Translations under genes and position numbers: made by a program | Notes under the pieces: model-generated | Told to the model about the DNA's origin: nothing | Seen by the model: only the letters and a program-made list of their open reading frames with translations | Database searches by the model: none | DNA from: JACPFV01 sp052386975 | GTDB taxonomy: Bacteria; Pseudomonadota; Gammaproteobacteria; Nevskiales; Nevskiaceae | Length of the DNA stretch: 13,935 bases | Direction of reading: 5' to 3' | Assembly (NCBI GenBank): GCA_052386975.1 | Contig: JBQTJQ010000065.1 | Coordinates: 1-13,935 of the forward strand | In this document: piece by piece, positions 1 to 8,400 of the stretch | Numbering within the stretch: the first letter of the stretch is position 1 | How the letters are laid out: every line of letters starts with the position of its first letter

Positions 1-721
1 CCAGGAACGTCTCGCGCTCCTTGGCCGCGGTCACGGCGGGGTAGCTGGCGTCGTAGGGCAGCGACAGGCCCATCGCCTCGATGGCCGACGACATGGTGTT
101 GGCGGTGTACATGCCGCCGCAGGCGCCGAAGCCCGGGCAGGCGTTGCGCTCGATGCCGTCGAAGTCCTCCTGCTTCATCTTGCCGGCGGTAAAGGCACCC
201 ACCGCCTCGAACGGCGAGACGATGGTCAACGCCTGCCCTTTCCAGTAACCCGGCTTGATGGTGCCGCCGTAACAGAAAATCCCGGGCACGTTGATGCGCA
301 GCAGCGCCATCAGCGAGCCCGGCATGTTCTTGTCGCAGCCGCCCAGGCACAGCACGCCGTCCATGAACTGCGACTGCGCCGCGGTCTCGATGGCGTCGCA
401 GATCACCTCGCGCGACACCAGCGAGTACTTCATGCCCTCGGTGCCCATCGAGATGCCGTCGGTGACGGTCGGGAAGCCGAAGGTCTGCGGCATCGCGCCG
501 GCTTGCCGCACCGCGGCCTCGGCGCGCGCCGCCAGCGGCGCGAGCCCGGCGTTGCAGGGATTCATGGTCGAGGCGCCGCTGGCGATGCCGACCAGCGGCT
601 TGTCGAAGTCGCGGTCAGTGAAGCCGACCGCGCGCAGCATGGCGCGGTTCGGCGAGCGGGCGATGCCGGCGGTGATGGTCTTGCTGCGGCGGTTCGGCGA
701 GTCGGTCATGGCATTCGTCAT
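1..721 (-). CDS. ilvD: Dihydroxy-acid dehydratase, N-terminal part (runs off left edge)
   Basis: IlvD dehydrates 2,3-dihydroxy acids to 2-keto acids in valine, isoleucine and leucine synthesis, in the cytoplasm, using an Fe-S cluster. About 240 residues are visible; the family is usually 550-620. All three expected cluster-binding cysteine motifs are seen: STMNPCNAG (Cys56), GGCDKNMPGS (Cys129) and GFGACGGMYTANTM (Cys201). The GACGGMYTANTM form resembles the plant/mycobacterial type rather than the E. coli enzyme. I chose ATG at 721; an in-frame ATG at 709 would drop four residues, and neither has a clear Shine-Dalgarno sequence. The start abuts a paired palindromic repeat that fills the gap to the upstream peroxiredoxin gene, so the two may share a transcript across that structure. 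Family identity is very secure; the start is less so. Confidence 0.95.
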   Translation of the reverse strand, partial: MTNAMTDSPNRRSKTITAGIARSPNRAMLRAVGFTDRDFDKPLVGIASGASTMNPCNAGLAPLAARAEAAVRQAGAMPQTFGFPTVTDGISMGTEGMKYSLVSREVICDAIETAAQSQFMDGVLCLGGCDKNMPGSLMALLRINVPGIFCYGGTIKPGYWKGQALTIVSPFEAVGAFTAGKMKQEDFDGIERNACPGFGACGGMYTANTMSSAIEAMGLSLPYDASYPAVTAAKERETFL

Positions 722-768
722 GTAGGGCGGCATCCCATGCCGCCGTCGGCAATGGATTGCCGACCTAC
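722..768. repeat. Paired GTAG-headed palindromes (REP/SMAG-like), copy 1
   Basis: Two imperfect hairpin units lie tail to tail. The first is GTAGG followed by GCGGCAT-ccc-ATGCCGC. The second is GTCGGCAAT-gg-ATTGCCGAC, followed by CCTAC, which is GTAGG on the other strand. The whole element is therefore bounded by GTAG heads at both ends, the layout of REP pairs such as the SMAG elements of Stenotrophomonas. It fills the gap between the peroxiredoxin stop and the ilvD start, and its right end contains the peroxiredoxin TAG stop. A related pair lies at 5389-5437. Assignment to a mobilised REP family is inference from the head and hairpin form. Confidence 0.75.
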
Positions 769-1421
769 TTGGGCTGCACGATCCGCAGGTACGGCTTGAG
801 CGTCTTGAAGCCCTGCGGGAACAGCGCCTTGGCCTCGTCGTCCTTGATCGCGGTCGGGATGATGGCCGGGTCGCCCGGCTTCCAGTTCACCGGCGTGGCC
901 AGCTTCTGCTTCTCGTTGAGCTGCATCGCGTCGATCACGCGCAGCACTTCGTCGAAGTTGCGGCCGGCGCTCATCGGATAGATCAGCACCAGCTTGACCT
1001 TCTTGTCGCGGCCGATCACGAACACGTTGCGGACCGTTTGATTATCGGCGGCGGTGCGCTTGGAGGCGTCGCCGGAGACGGCGGCCGGCAGCATGCCGTA
1101 GAGCTTGGCGATGTGGAGCTCGGGATCGCCGATCATCGGGTAGTTGGGCGCCGTGCCCTGGGTCTCCTCGATGTCCCTGGCCCAGCGCGCGTGGTCGCCG
1201 ACCGCGTCCACCGACAGGCCGATGATCTTCACGTCGCGACGGTCGAACTCGGGCTTGATCTTCGCCATGTAGCCGAGCTCGGTGGTGCACACCGGCGTGA
1301 AGTCCTTCGGGTGCGAGAACAGCACGCCCCAGGAATTGCCGAGCCACTCGTGGAAGCGGATCTTGCCGGCGGTCGTCTCGGCCTCGAAATCGGGCGCGGT
1401 GTCGTTCAGCGACAGTGTCAT
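765..1421 (-). CDS. 1-Cys peroxiredoxin (Prx6-type AhpC/TSA family)
   Basis: This 218-residue cytoplasmic thiol peroxidase should reduce H2O2 and organic hydroperoxides. The thioredoxin-fold active site is PVCTTELG with peroxidatic Cys45 and Thr42; the family arginine is probably Arg131. Cys45 is the only cysteine in the protein, so there is no resolving cysteine. That fits the 1-Cys Prx6 class, as does the long C-terminal extension (NWKPGDPAIIPT and onward). ATG at 1421 is chosen over an upstream in-frame TTG at 1427 because GGAGAG sits six bases before the ATG. The gene lies 54 nt downstream of the YejM-like gene and 43 nt upstream of ilvD, all in the same direction. Its stop codon TAG is supplied by the adjacent palindromic repeat. 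The physiological reductant cannot be read from the sequence. Confidence 0.93.
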   Translation of the reverse strand: MTLSLNDTAPDFEAETTAGKIRFHEWLGNSWGVLFSHPKDFTPVCTTELGYMAKIKPEFDRRDVKIIGLSVDAVGDHARWARDIEETQGTAPNYPMIGDPELHIAKLYGMLPAAVSGDASKRTAADNQTVRNVFVIGRDKKVKLVLIYPMSAGRNFDEVLRVIDAMQLNEKQKLATPVNWKPGDPAIIPTAIKDDEAKALFPQGFKTLKPYLRIVQPK

Positions 1422-1475
1422 GGTCAACTCTCCACTCGGTCGGGGGCGCCCATCATGCCCCGTTTGCGGAGGCGA

Positions 1476-3377
1476 TCAAGGACTGAGTTCAGGCCGGGAC
1501 GACCCGCCCGGCGCGCGCCGGAAGCGCAGCATGTCCTCGGTCACGGCGCGCACGCGGTCCATGCGCGGCGGCTGGTCGAGCCGGTCGTAGTCGTGGCTGT
1601 ACACCGGAAAGCCGCCGAACGGCGAGAACAGGGTGACGCGGTCGGGCTCGTACACGCCGGTGTCGTCGTAGTCCACCACCGCGACGAAGTCGCGCCGCCA
1701 CGCAGTCTCGCGCAGCGGCAGGCCGAGGCTGTACGCGGAGGCCGGCGTGGTGCAGCCCAGCGCGTCGGTCAGGATGGTCGGCGCGATGTCGTTATGCGTG
1801 GTCATGTACCGCACCGCGCCGCCGCGCGCCCAGCCGCGCCCGCGCACCAGCAGCGGCACGTGCACCTGGTAGGGGCTGAAGTTGCCGTTGTGCCCCCAGT
1901 AGTTCTTGCCGGTGTCGTTGAATTCCTCGCCGTGGTCGCTGGTGACGATCAGCAGCGTGTCGTCGGCCAGCCCGCTGCGGTCCAGCGCGTCGATCACCTT
2001 GCCGACCTCGGAATCGACGAAGTGCAGCGCGTTGCGGTAGCGGTTCAGGTACGGGCGCTTGTCGAACCAGGGGCCGAGCGCGAGGTGGTTGACCTCTTCC
2101 CATGACGGCTCGAACGGCAGCGGGTAGTCGGCCGGGAAGTTGTAGGAGTGCACCGAGTTCAGCCACAGGAAGCCGAAGAACGGCCGCGCCGCGCGCGCCG
2201 GGTCGTACAGGAACTCGACCATGTCGGCGGTGACGCGCCGGTCGCGGTCCGCGGGCAGGTCGCCGGGCGTCTTCAGGCGCAGGCCGGCGATGCCGCTGAA
2301 GATGGTGCGGTCGAATTCCGGCGACACCAGCGGCGCGCTGCCGAGCACCTTCAGCTCGTAGCCCTGGCGGCGCAGCTCGGTCATCAGCACCGGCGGCGTC
2401 TGGTGGCCGAGCACCGGCCACCAGTAGTTGCCGGACAGGCCGTAGAAGATCGAGAAGATGCCGAAGCGCGTGACGTTGCCGCCGCTGACGTGGTGCTCGA
2501 AGCGCAGCGACTCGGGCACCAGCCTGGCGATCTGCGGCGTGAATTGCGGATCGAGGTGGTCGCTGCGCCAGGCGTCGACCACCACCAGCAGCACGTTCGG
2601 CGGCCGCTCGGCGGAGCATTGCAATGGCTGGCTGGGGTAGGCCAGCTCGCGATTGTTGAGGCTCGGCAGCGCCGGCCGCTGCCCGGCCGCGGCGAGATCG
2701 GTCACGCCCAGCCTGATCAACAGGCGCTTGGCGGTGAGCGGTCGGTAGAACGGGAAATTGCCGCTCTCCTGCGTGATGTTGGCCCGGTACGTCGCGTCGG
2801 CCCAGGCGTACCAGACGTTGGACCCGGTGAAGAGAACGGCCCACGCCAGCCACAGCGGCCGCGCCGCCGCGCGCCAGCCCTCGCCGAGGCGCAGGCACAG
2901 CGCGAACAGCGCGCCCTGCGCCGCGACGATCGCGAGCGCGGCGCCGGCCAGCAGCCAGGGCAGCGTGCCGGAGTAGACCAGGAAGGTCTCCTCGCCGGAC
3001 CCGCCGGCCACCAGGCCCCAGACGTAAGGGCCCAGGTGCATGCGGTACTGCGCGAACACCACGGCGTCGGCGATCATCAGGCAGGTCGCGACGCCGCCGG
3101 CCAGCGCCGCGACGGTCCAGGGTCCCCACGGCATGGCGCGACGCGGCGCCAGCGCGACCGCCAGCGCCAGCGGCAGGCCGACCATGAGCAGCGCCAGCAA
3201 CGGCCAGTGGACGATGCCGTTGAGCAGGCGGTAGGCGCCGGCCGTGGCATCCGCTGCCGGCTCGATCACGCCATTCCAGAACCACGACGTGACGAGCTTG
3301 AACAGCAGGGCGTTGACCAGCACGAACCAGCCCATGCCGCGCAGCAGCGAGGTTCGCGTGTGCATGAAGGGCCGCAT
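1476..3377 (-). CDS. yejM: YejM/PbgA (LapC)-like inner-membrane sulfatase-fold protein
   Basis: This 633-residue protein has about five N-terminal membrane segments (roughly 13-30, 52-72, 88-108, 138-160, 172-190) and a periplasmic sulfatase/alkaline-phosphatase-fold domain from about 260. Matches to E. coli YejM, recalled from memory, include YAWADATYRANIT followed by PLTAKRLL, NVLLVVVDAWRSDH, SGGNVTRFGIFSIFYG and NYWGHNGNFSPYQVHVPLLV. E. coli YejM controls LPS synthesis by restraining LapB/FtsH-dependent LpxC degradation; the same role here is inference. Candidate active-site residues are Asp268, Thr303 (nucleophile position) and Asp481-His482 in SDHGEE. The last motif is kept here but degenerate in E. 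coli, so this homologue may be catalytically competent. It starts 9 nt after the MATE gene stop, suggesting one operon. An in-frame ATG at 3365 is an alternative start. Confidence 0.88.
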   Translation of the reverse strand: MRPFMHTRTSLLRGMGWFVLVNALLFKLVTSWFWNGVIEPAADATAGAYRLLNGIVHWPLLALLMVGLPLALAVALAPRRAMPWGPWTVAALAGGVATCLMIADAVVFAQYRMHLGPYVWGLVAGGSGEETFLVYSGTLPWLLAGAALAIVAAQGALFALCLRLGEGWRAAARPLWLAWAVLFTGSNVWYAWADATYRANITQESGNFPFYRPLTAKRLLIRLGVTDLAAAGQRPALPSLNNRELAYPSQPLQCSAERPPNVLLVVVDAWRSDHLDPQFTPQIARLVPESLRFEHHVSGGNVTRFGIFSIFYGLSGNYWWPVLGHQTPPVLMTELRRQGYELKVLGSAPLVSPEFDRTIFSGIAGLRLKTPGDLPADRDRRVTADMVEFLYDPARAARPFFGFLWLNSVHSYNFPADYPLPFEPSWEEVNHLALGPWFDKRPYLNRYRNALHFVDSEVGKVIDALDRSGLADDTLLIVTSDHGEEFNDTGKNYWGHNGNFSPYQVHVPLLVRGRGWARGGAVRYMTTHNDIAPTILTDALGCTTPASAYSLGLPLRETAWRRDFVAVVDYDDTGVYEPDRVTLFSPFGGFPVYSHDYDRLDQPPRMDRVRAVTEDMLRFRRAPGGSSRPELSP

Positions 3378-3386
3378 TCTACGGGG

Positions 3387-4751
3387 TCACCGGAACCGCG
3401 CTACCGCGCCTTGTGTGCGGTGCAGGAAACGGCTCCACAAGCCGGCCGCCGCCACGGCCAGGCCGGCGATGAAGCCGAGCCAGACGCCGGCCGGGCCGAC
3501 GCCCGCGCTGAAGGCCAGCGCCACCGCCAGCGGCAGGCCGACCAGCCAGTAGGCCGACACCGTGATCACCATCGGCAGCCGCGTGTCCTTGATGCCGCGC
3601 AGCGCGCCGTTGGCCGTGGCCTGGATGCAGTCGGCGAACTGGAACACCGCCGCGTAATACAGGAAGCCGACCGCCAGCGCCGAGACCGCGGCATCGTCGG
3701 TGTAGGCCGCAATGATCGCTTGCGGCAGCAGCGCCATCAGCGAGGCCGACACCACGGCGAAGCACGCGCCCATGCCGATGCCGGCCAGGCCGCGCAGGCG
3801 CACCGCCGCCGCATCGCCCGCGCCCGCGGCGGTGCCGACCCGCACCGTCGTCGCCATGCCGATCGACATCGGCACCATGAAGGTGATCGAGGCGAAGTTG
3901 ATGGCGATCTGGTGCGCCGCGACCGCGGCGGTGCCGAAACGGGCCATCAGCAGCGCGCCGATCAGGAACAGCCAGGCCTCGGCGGTGATGATCAGCGCGA
4001 TCGGCGCGCCCAGGCGCAGCACTTCCGCCGTCGCCGGGCCCGGCCGCCAATGGCCACGGCCGTAGAGCTCGAGCTCGCGCAGCCTAGGGTGCCAGCGGTA
4101 CATCAGCGCGAACGCCGCGACCATGGCCGCGCCGGCGATGGCGGTGGCGACGCCGCAGCCGCGCGGGCCCAGCGCCGGCAGGCCCCAGGCGCCGTTGGCC
4201 AGGCCGTAGGCCAGCACCGCGTTGACCAGGAATCCGGCGAGGCCGGCCCACAGCGTCGCCCGCGTCTGGCCGTAGCCCTCGGCGGCGTTGCGCAGCGCGA
4301 AGAACAGCGCGAACGGCACCGCGCCGGGCGCGATCGCGTGCAGGTAATCCTCGGCATAGGCGCGCGTCACCGGCTCGAGCTCCAGCGCGTCGAGCACCGG
4401 GCCCATGACGGCGAGCAGCAGCACGGCCCAGGCCACGCCGAGCAGCGCCGCCAGCGTCAGCGCGCCGCGCAGGAACCGACCCGACTCGGCGGCCGGCCGG
4501 CCCGCGCCGAGGCGCTGGGCCACGATCGGCGACACCGCCATGAACAGGCCCCAGAACAGCACGAAGATCATGAACCAGAGATTGGTGCCGACCGCGACCG
4601 CGGCCAGCGGCGCGGCGCCGAGCCGTCCGGCGACGATGGTGTCGACCGTGCCCATGCTGATGAACAGCAGCTGCGCGGCCACCAGCGGCAGCGCCAGGCG
4701 CAGGTTGGCAAGGGCTTCCGCGCGCAGCGCGGGGCCGGGAAAAATTCGCAT
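3387..4751 (-). CDS. MATE family multidrug/toxin efflux transporter (NorM-like)
   Basis: This 454-residue polytopic protein is the normal length for the MATE family, whose members export cationic drugs or metabolites in exchange for Na+ or H+. It has about twelve hydrophobic segments in two homologous halves, starting with LALPLVAAQLLFISMGTVDT and AGRLGAAPLAAVAVG in helices 1-2. The second half carries AAVAAHQIAINFASITFMVP and FQFADCIQATANGALRGIKD, both characteristic of NorM-type proteins. Substrate and coupling ion cannot be read from the sequence. The gene is first of a leftward block and lies 9 nt before the YejM-like gene, so the two are probably co-transcribed. No good Shine-Dalgarno precedes ATG 4751. 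The 156-bp region upstream is shared with the divergent YbaK-fold gene. Confidence 0.92.
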   Translation of the reverse strand: MRIFPGPALRAEALANLRLALPLVAAQLLFISMGTVDTIVAGRLGAAPLAAVAVGTNLWFMIFVLFWGLFMAVSPIVAQRLGAGRPAAESGRFLRGALTLAALLGVAWAVLLLAVMGPVLDALELEPVTRAYAEDYLHAIAPGAVPFALFFALRNAAEGYGQTRATLWAGLAGFLVNAVLAYGLANGAWGLPALGPRGCGVATAIAGAAMVAAFALMYRWHPRLRELELYGRGHWRPGPATAEVLRLGAPIALIITAEAWLFLIGALLMARFGTAAVAAHQIAINFASITFMVPMSIGMATTVRVGTAAGAGDAAAVRLRGLAGIGMGACFAVVSASLMALLPQAIIAAYTDDAAVSALAVGFLYYAAVFQFADCIQATANGALRGIKDTRLPMVITVSAYWLVGLPLAVALAFSAGVGPAGVWLGFIAGLAVAAAGLWSRFLHRTQGAVARFR

Positions 4752-4846
4752 GACAATCAGCGCGGGAGCGCCGGAGCCGAAAGAGGGCCGCAGATTCTAC
4801 CGGTAAGCCCTTGGCTTTCCTTGGGACTTGCGGCGCCGCGGATTTC

Positions 4847-4876
4847 TTGGGTCACCCGCCTCGCGAGGACTATAGT
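4847..4876 (+). promoter_or_regulatory. Candidate sigma-70 promoter for the YbaK-fold gene
   Basis: TTGGGT (4847-4852) and TATAGT (4871-4876) are separated by 18 bp and lie about 30 bp upstream of the ATG at 4908, with GGAG at 4896-4899 as ribosome binding site. Both hexamers are imperfect. It sits in the 156-bp divergent gap 4752-4907, which must also hold the leftward MATE promoter. I could not identify that promoter convincingly; TAGAAT on the minus strand at 4794-4799 lacks a good -35. Confidence 0.4.
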
Positions 4877-4907
4877 TTTCGCGGGTCCACGAGCCGGAGC
4901 ACCGAAC

Positions 4908-5387
4908 ATGGGCATCGCCATCACGGTCCGCGATTACCTCGATGAAGCCGGCGTGGACTACAACCTGCTGCACCACCCCTACACCCCCAACAGCCGCAGC
5001 GCGGCCGATGCTGCCCGCATTCCCGCCGATCAGCTCGCCAAGCCGGTGTTGCTCGAGGATGACAAGGGATACCTGATGGCGGTGGTGCCGGCGTCGCGGC
5101 GCGTCGAACTGCAAAGCCTCGAGAAGCAGCTCGGCCGCCGGCTGGTGCTGGCGACCGAGCGCGAAGTGCAGGACCTGTTCTCGGACTGCAGCAAGGGCGC
5201 CGTGCCGGCGGTCGGCCAGGCCTACGGCCTCGACGTGGTGTGGGACGACTGCCTCGCCTCGTGCGCCGACGTCTACTTCGAGGCCGGCGACCACACCGAC
5301 CTGGTGCACATGAGCGGCAAGGAATTCACCTTCCTGATGGGCCGCCGGCCGCACGGGGCCATCAGCGCGCCGGATATCCGGCATTGA
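4908..5387 (+). CDS. YbaK/EbsC-fold (ProX-like) putative aminoacyl-tRNA deacylase
   Basis: This 159-residue single-domain protein has the YbaK/prolyl-tRNA-synthetase-associated fold. Members hydrolyse mischarged tRNAs such as Ala- or Cys-tRNA-Pro in trans. Seen here are the N-terminal helix and strand (VRDYLDEAGVDYNLLHHPYT), the conserved lysine region LAKPVLLED with Lys45, and the GAVPAVGQAYGL loop (98-109), the family's glycine/proline-rich substrate loop. The C-terminal HMSGKEFTFLMG strand is also typical. The ATG at 4908 has GGAG eight bases upstream. The gene stands alone, divergent from the MATE gene and convergent with putA; the 53-bp convergent gap is almost wholly a palindromic repeat. 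The tRNA it edits, or whether it edits one at all, is unknown. Confidence 0.85.
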   Translation: MGIAITVRDYLDEAGVDYNLLHHPYTPNSRSAADAARIPADQLAKPVLLEDDKGYLMAVVPASRRVELQSLEKQLGRRLVLATEREVQDLFSDCSKGAVPAVGQAYGLDVVWDDCLASCADVYFEAGDHTDLVHMSGKEFTFLMGRRPHGAISAPDIRH

Positions 5388-5388
5388 C

Positions 5389-5437
5389 GTCGGCAAAGGA
5401 ATGCCGACCCACGTAGGGCGGCATTCCCATGCCGCCG
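5389..5437. repeat. Paired GTAG-headed palindromes (REP/SMAG-like), copy 2, in convergent gap
   Basis: The left unit is GTCGGCA-aaggaa-TGCCGAC followed by CCAC. The right unit is GTAGG followed by GCGGCAT-tccc-ATGCCGC. The core hairpins match those of copy 1 at 722-768, but here the head sequences abut in the middle (5409-5417) and the tails point outward. The element fills the space between two convergent stop codons (TGA at 5385-5387 for the YbaK-fold gene, TGA at 5441-5443 for putA). It may act as a two-way transcription or mRNA-decay barrier. I see no separate T-tract terminator on either strand. Confidence 0.75.
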
Positions 5438-5440
5438 TAA

Positions 5441-8400
5441 TCACGACGCCGCGAGCAGCCTCGCGTTGCCGCCCACCGCGGCGGTGTTGATCGTGAGCGT
5501 GCGCTCGGTGACGAAGCGCAGCAGGTAATGCGGCCCGCCGGCCTTCGGGCCGGTGCCGGAAAGCCCTTCCCCGCCGAACGGCTGCACGCCGACCACCGCG
5601 CCGATCATGTTGCGGTTGATGTAGGTGTTGCCGACGCGCGCCACCGCCTGCACGCGCCGCCAGGTGGACTCGATGCGGCTGTGTACGCCGAGCGTGAGTC
5701 CGAACCCGCTGTGGTTGATCTGCTCGACCACTTTCTCGAGGTCCCTGGCGGCGTAGCGCACCACGTGCAGCATCGCGCCGAAATTCTCGGATTTCAGCTC
5801 CGACAGCGCGCCGATCTCGACCGCGCACGGCGCAAAATAGGTCCCGTGCTTCGCCGCCTCGGGCAGCGGCCGCTGGTCGATCAGGGTGCCGGTCTTCTTG
5901 ATCGCGCTGGCGTGCTTCTCGAGGCGCTGCTGCGCCTCGGCATCGATCACCGGGCCGACGTCGGTGGACAGCAGCCCGGGATCGCCGATGACCAGCTCGG
6001 CCATCGCGCCCTTGAGCATGCCGATGACCTTGTCGGCGATCTCCTCCTGCAGGAACAGCACGCGCAGCGCCGAACAGCGCTGGCCGGCGGCGTTGAACGC
6101 GGAAGCAATCGTGTCCTTGACCACCTGCTCGGGCAGCGCCGAGGAATCCACGATCATGGCGTTCTGCCCGCCGGTCTCGGCGATCAGCGTGGCGATCGGG
6201 CCGTCGCGCGCGGCCAGCGCGCGGTTGATCAGGCGCGCCACCTCGACCGAGCCGGTGAAGGCCACGCCGGCGATGCTCGGATCGGCGGTCAGCGCGGCGC
6301 CGACGTCGCCCTCGCCCAGCACGCACTGGAGCACGTCGTCGGCAATGCCGGCCTCGCGCAGCAGCTGCACCATGCGCACCGCGACCAGGTTGGTCTGCTC
6401 GGCCGGCTTGGCGATCACGGTGTTGCCGGCCACCAGCGCCGCCGCCACCTGGCCGGCGAAGATCGCCAGCGGGAAATTCCACGGGCTGATGCAGACGAAC
6501 ACGCCGCGGCCGTGCAGCTGCAGCTCGTTGTATTCGCCGGTCGGGCCCGGCAGGGTCTCGGGCGCCGCGAGCAGCGCGCGCGCCTGCGCCGCGTAGTAGC
6601 GCAGGAAATCCACCGCCTCGCGCACTTCGGAGATCGAGTCGGGAATGGTCTTGCCGGCCTCGCGGATCAGCAGGTGCACGAACTCGGCACGGCGCGCCTC
6701 GAGCGCGTCGGCCGCCTTCGCCAGCGCGAGCGCGCGGGTCTTGGCCGGCGCGGCGCTCCAGCGCGGGAACGCCTTCAACGCCGCTTCGATCACCGCCGGC
6801 ACCTGCCCCGCCGGCAGCGGCAGCCACTCGCCGACCGTGCGACGGTGGTCGGCCGGATCCTTGATCGGCCGGCCGCGCGCCTTTGCGTCCCTTGTAGGAG
6901 CGGCTTCAGCCGCGACCAGCGAGTGCGCGACACTCGTCGCGCCTGAAGGCGCTCCTACGGAGGCTTTCCGCAGCTGCTCCGCGAACGCTTTCATCCCCGG
7001 CTCATCGGCGAGGTTCAGGCCCGCCGAATTCTTGCGCGACGCGCCGTACAGGTCGGCGGGCATGGCGATGCCCGGGTTCGGGATCGGCGCCAGGCCCTGG
7101 GTCGCGGCGATCGGATCGGCCACCAGCTGCTCGGGCGGCACCGCCTCGTCGAAGATGCGGTTGACGAACGAGGTGTTGGCGCCGTTCTCGAGCAGGCGGC
7201 GCACCAGGTACGGCAGCAGGTCTTCGTGCGAGCCGACCGGCGAGTAGACCCGGCACGGAATCGGCAGGCCTGTCCCGAGTGACATCGAGGGATCCTCGCC
7301 GATCACCTCGTAAAGCGCCTCGCCCATGCCGTGCAGGCGCTGGAACTCGTAGCCCTCCGCGTCGCCGGCGTGGTCGCGGATGGCGGCGGCCGTGTGCGCG
7401 TTGTGCGTGGCGAACTGCGGGTAGAACACGTCCCGCGCCACCAGCAGCCGGCGCGCGCAGGCCAGGTACGACACGTCGGTGCTGACCTTGCGCGTGAACA
7501 CCGGGTAGCCCGGCAGGCCTTGCTCCTGCGAGCGCTTGACCTCGGTGTCCCAGTACGCGCCCTTGACCAGCCGCACCGGGATGCGGCGGCCGACGGCGCG
7601 GCCGAGCGCCTCGAGCCACTCGAGCACGGGCACGGCGCGCTTCTGGAACGCCTGCACCGCCAGGCCGAAGCCGTCGTAGCCCGACAGCGCCTCGTCGCGG
7701 TAGGCCGCCTCGAACAGGTCGAGCGACAGCTCGAGCCGGTCGGCTTCCTCGGCATCGACGGTCAGGCCGATGTTCTCGCGCCGCGCGGCGCGCACCAGCT
7801 CGATCAGCACGGGCGTCAGCTCGGCGCGCACCCGCTCGGACTTGGCGAACTCGTAGCGCGGGTGCAGCGCCGAGAGCTTCACCGAGATGCCCGGTCGCTG
7901 CATCACCGGCGCGCCGTGCGGCACGTGCTTCCATATGCCGATGGCCTTGATCGCCATGTGGTACGCGGCGAGGTAACGCTTCGCATCGTCCGCGGTCAGC
8001 GCCGCTTCGCCGAGCATGTCGTACGAGTGCAGGTAGCGCTTCTGGTCCTTGGAGCGGGCGTTGCCCATCGCCTCGTCGATGGTCCGGCCCATGACGAACT
8101 GGTGGCCCATGAGCCGCATGGCCTGGCGCACCGCGAGGCGGATCACCGGATCGCTCGACTTGCCGACCAGCCTGGCGAGCGCCTTCTGGAAATTGCCGGT
8201 GGTGGACGGTGACAGCCGCACGATGCGGCCGGTGAGCATCAGGCCCCAGGTCGAGGCGTTGACGAACAGGGAATCGCTCTTGCCGAGGTGCGCGTCCCAG
8301 TCGGCGTCGGCCAGCTTGTCGGCGATGAGCTTCTCGGCGGTGGCGGCGTCAGGGATGCGCAGCAGCGCCTCGGCCAGGCACATCAGCAGCACGCCTTCCT

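Noticed and set aside
2148..5387. A 1079-codon rightward open frame opposite the YejM-like and MATE genes
   Set aside because: Its 5' portion is an Arg/His/Gln-rich shadow typical of antisense frames in GC-rich DNA. Only the last 159 codons, the YbaK-fold gene from 4908, have family support.
4797..6827. A 676-codon leftward open frame overlapping the 3' part of putA and running past its stop
   Set aside because: Composition is Arg/Gly/Ala-rich with no recognisable domain, while the overlapping putA frame has every expected motif.
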